A stretch of DNA of 64,000 nt from JAEXOD01 sp963667875 (GTDB lineage: Bacteria; Bacteroidota; Ignavibacteria; Ignavibacteriales; Melioribacteraceae): contig CAXXGC010000013.1 of assembly GCA_963667875.2 (NCBI GenBank), positions 62,001 through 126,000 of the forward strand, given 5' to 3'. How positions within the stretch are numbered: the stretch's first letter is position 1; each line of letters begins with the position of its first letter. Below, piece by piece: positions 63,498 to 64,000 of this stretch. Under the pieces are notes generated by a model. The model had not been told where the DNA came from and did no database searches. It saw only the letters and a list, made by a program, of their open reading frames with translations. The position numbers and the translations under genes were made by a program.

Positions 63498-64000
63498 CTT
63501 TTTTGTTTTATTTGTTTTGTTTTTATCCTGTTCTAATGAGCAGGATAAAAAACATGCTGTTGCTGAAGTAAATGAATCAAAATTATACGAGGAAGAACTA
63601 AAGTTCTTCCTCTCTTCAAAAAAATATAATAAAAAAGAAAAAGATGAATTTATTAGGCAATGGGTTGAAACTGAAACTTTATACCAAGAAGCAAAAGAGA
63701 ATGGTATTTTAGATTCAGCTGATTATAAATTGATTTTAATACAATCAAAAAAAGAACTTGCAGCAGCATTAATAACTCAAAAAATATTAGATGAATATAA
63801 ATATGATGTAAAAGAATCTGATATTATTGAATATTATCACAAATATAATGAAGATTTTAGAATAAGTTCCGAAGGTTATGTTATTAACCTTATCAAATTT
63901 AATGATCTTCAATCTGCATCCGAATTTAGACTGAATATTATTTCAGGTAATTGGTCATACGAAATAAACAAGTATAAAGAGAATAATAAGAATTATTTCT
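63463..64000 (+). CDS. Lipoprotein with SurA-like N-terminal region (3' end outside window)
   Basis: I read this from ATG 63463, in a different frame from the 61509 gene and overlapping its last 35 bases. Hydrophobic segment NSFFVLFVLFLSC gives a clear lipobox (FLSC, Cys23). A charged SNEQDKKHAVAEVNESKLYEEELKFF stretch (cut in two by function) follows, then helices like those of SurA N-domains (FIRQWVETETLYQEAKENG; IIEYYHKYNEDFRIS). The frame is open to base 64000, so the product is at least 179 residues. Together with the previous gene it looks like a co-translated pair of periplasmic folding factors. Confidence 0.8.
   Translation, partial: MFFLKHLKITNSFFVLFVLFLSCSNEQDKKHAVAEVNESKLYEEELKFFLSSKKYNKKEKDEFIRQWVETETLYQEAKENGILDSADYKLILIQSKKELAAALITQKILDEYKYDVKESDIIEYYHKYNEDFRISSEGYVINLIKFNDLQSASEFRLNIISGNWSYEINKYKENNKNYF

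Noticed and set aside
1..64000. tRNA, rRNA, insertion sequences, integrase or attachment sites
   Set aside because: None of the intergenic gaps shows a cloverleaf-like block, terminal inverted repeats or transposase/integrase coding sequence.

Overview
The window reads as chromosomal DNA of an AT-rich, Gram-negative member of the Bacteroidota/Chlorobiota group, most likely Ignavibacteriota. This is inferred from the low GC, from type IX secretion system (T9SS) type A sorting tails of the NYPNPFNPTT style on four proteins (1-324, 15743-33097, 50798-53890, 54290-57382), from SPII lipoproteins, and from occasional Bacteroidota-type -7 boxes (TAnnTTTG). No rRNA, tRNA, insertion sequence or CRISPR array was seen.

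Layout. (1) 1-3314: the 3' end of a T9SS client, then two tandem minus-strand metallophosphoesterase lipoproteins. (2) 3624-5383: an overlapping AAA ATPase + DUF4276 (TOPRIM-like) pair resembling anti-phage nuclease pairs, then a DUF2254-like membrane protein. (3) 7509-33978: a tight nine-gene, 26-kb operon. It holds a GldL-like two-helix motor protein, a membrane-anchored and a secreted protein that together look like a split GldM, two outer-membrane-type families in A-B-A-B order, a 5784-residue T9SS-targeted protein with 56 Ig-like repeats and a dockerin-like segment, and a lipoprotein with a cohesin-like domain. A strong terminator closes it. (4) 34139-47100: a 13-gene housekeeping run: purC, DUF971, pgsA, pgpA, cinA, thpR, recA, recX, a glutaryl-CoA-dehydrogenase-like gene, guaB, a glycosyltransferase, purD and an OPT transporter. 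(5) 47215-50503: MFS transporter, PqqD-like protein, outer-membrane protein, M29-type aminopeptidase. (6) 50798-57382: two 1030-residue secreted paralogues with nearly identical 3' thirds. (7) 57467-64000: wecB (minus), a SlyD-type isomerase, metG and two parvulin-type lipoproteins, the last cut by the window edge.

The most interesting stretch is the 7509-33978 operon. My reading (inference) is a dedicated energised envelope machine (GldL/GldM-like) with duplicated outer-membrane partners and its own giant surface fibre, possibly held at the cell surface by a dockerin-cohesin contact with the last gene's lipoprotein. It recalls the Flavobacterium GldLM-SprB arrangement, but its gene content differs from any I can name.

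Two genes carry apparent single-base frame disruptions: the signal peptide of the second A-type gene (12801) and the 3' end of purD (about 45019). Both lie in short homopolymers and could be assembly errors.
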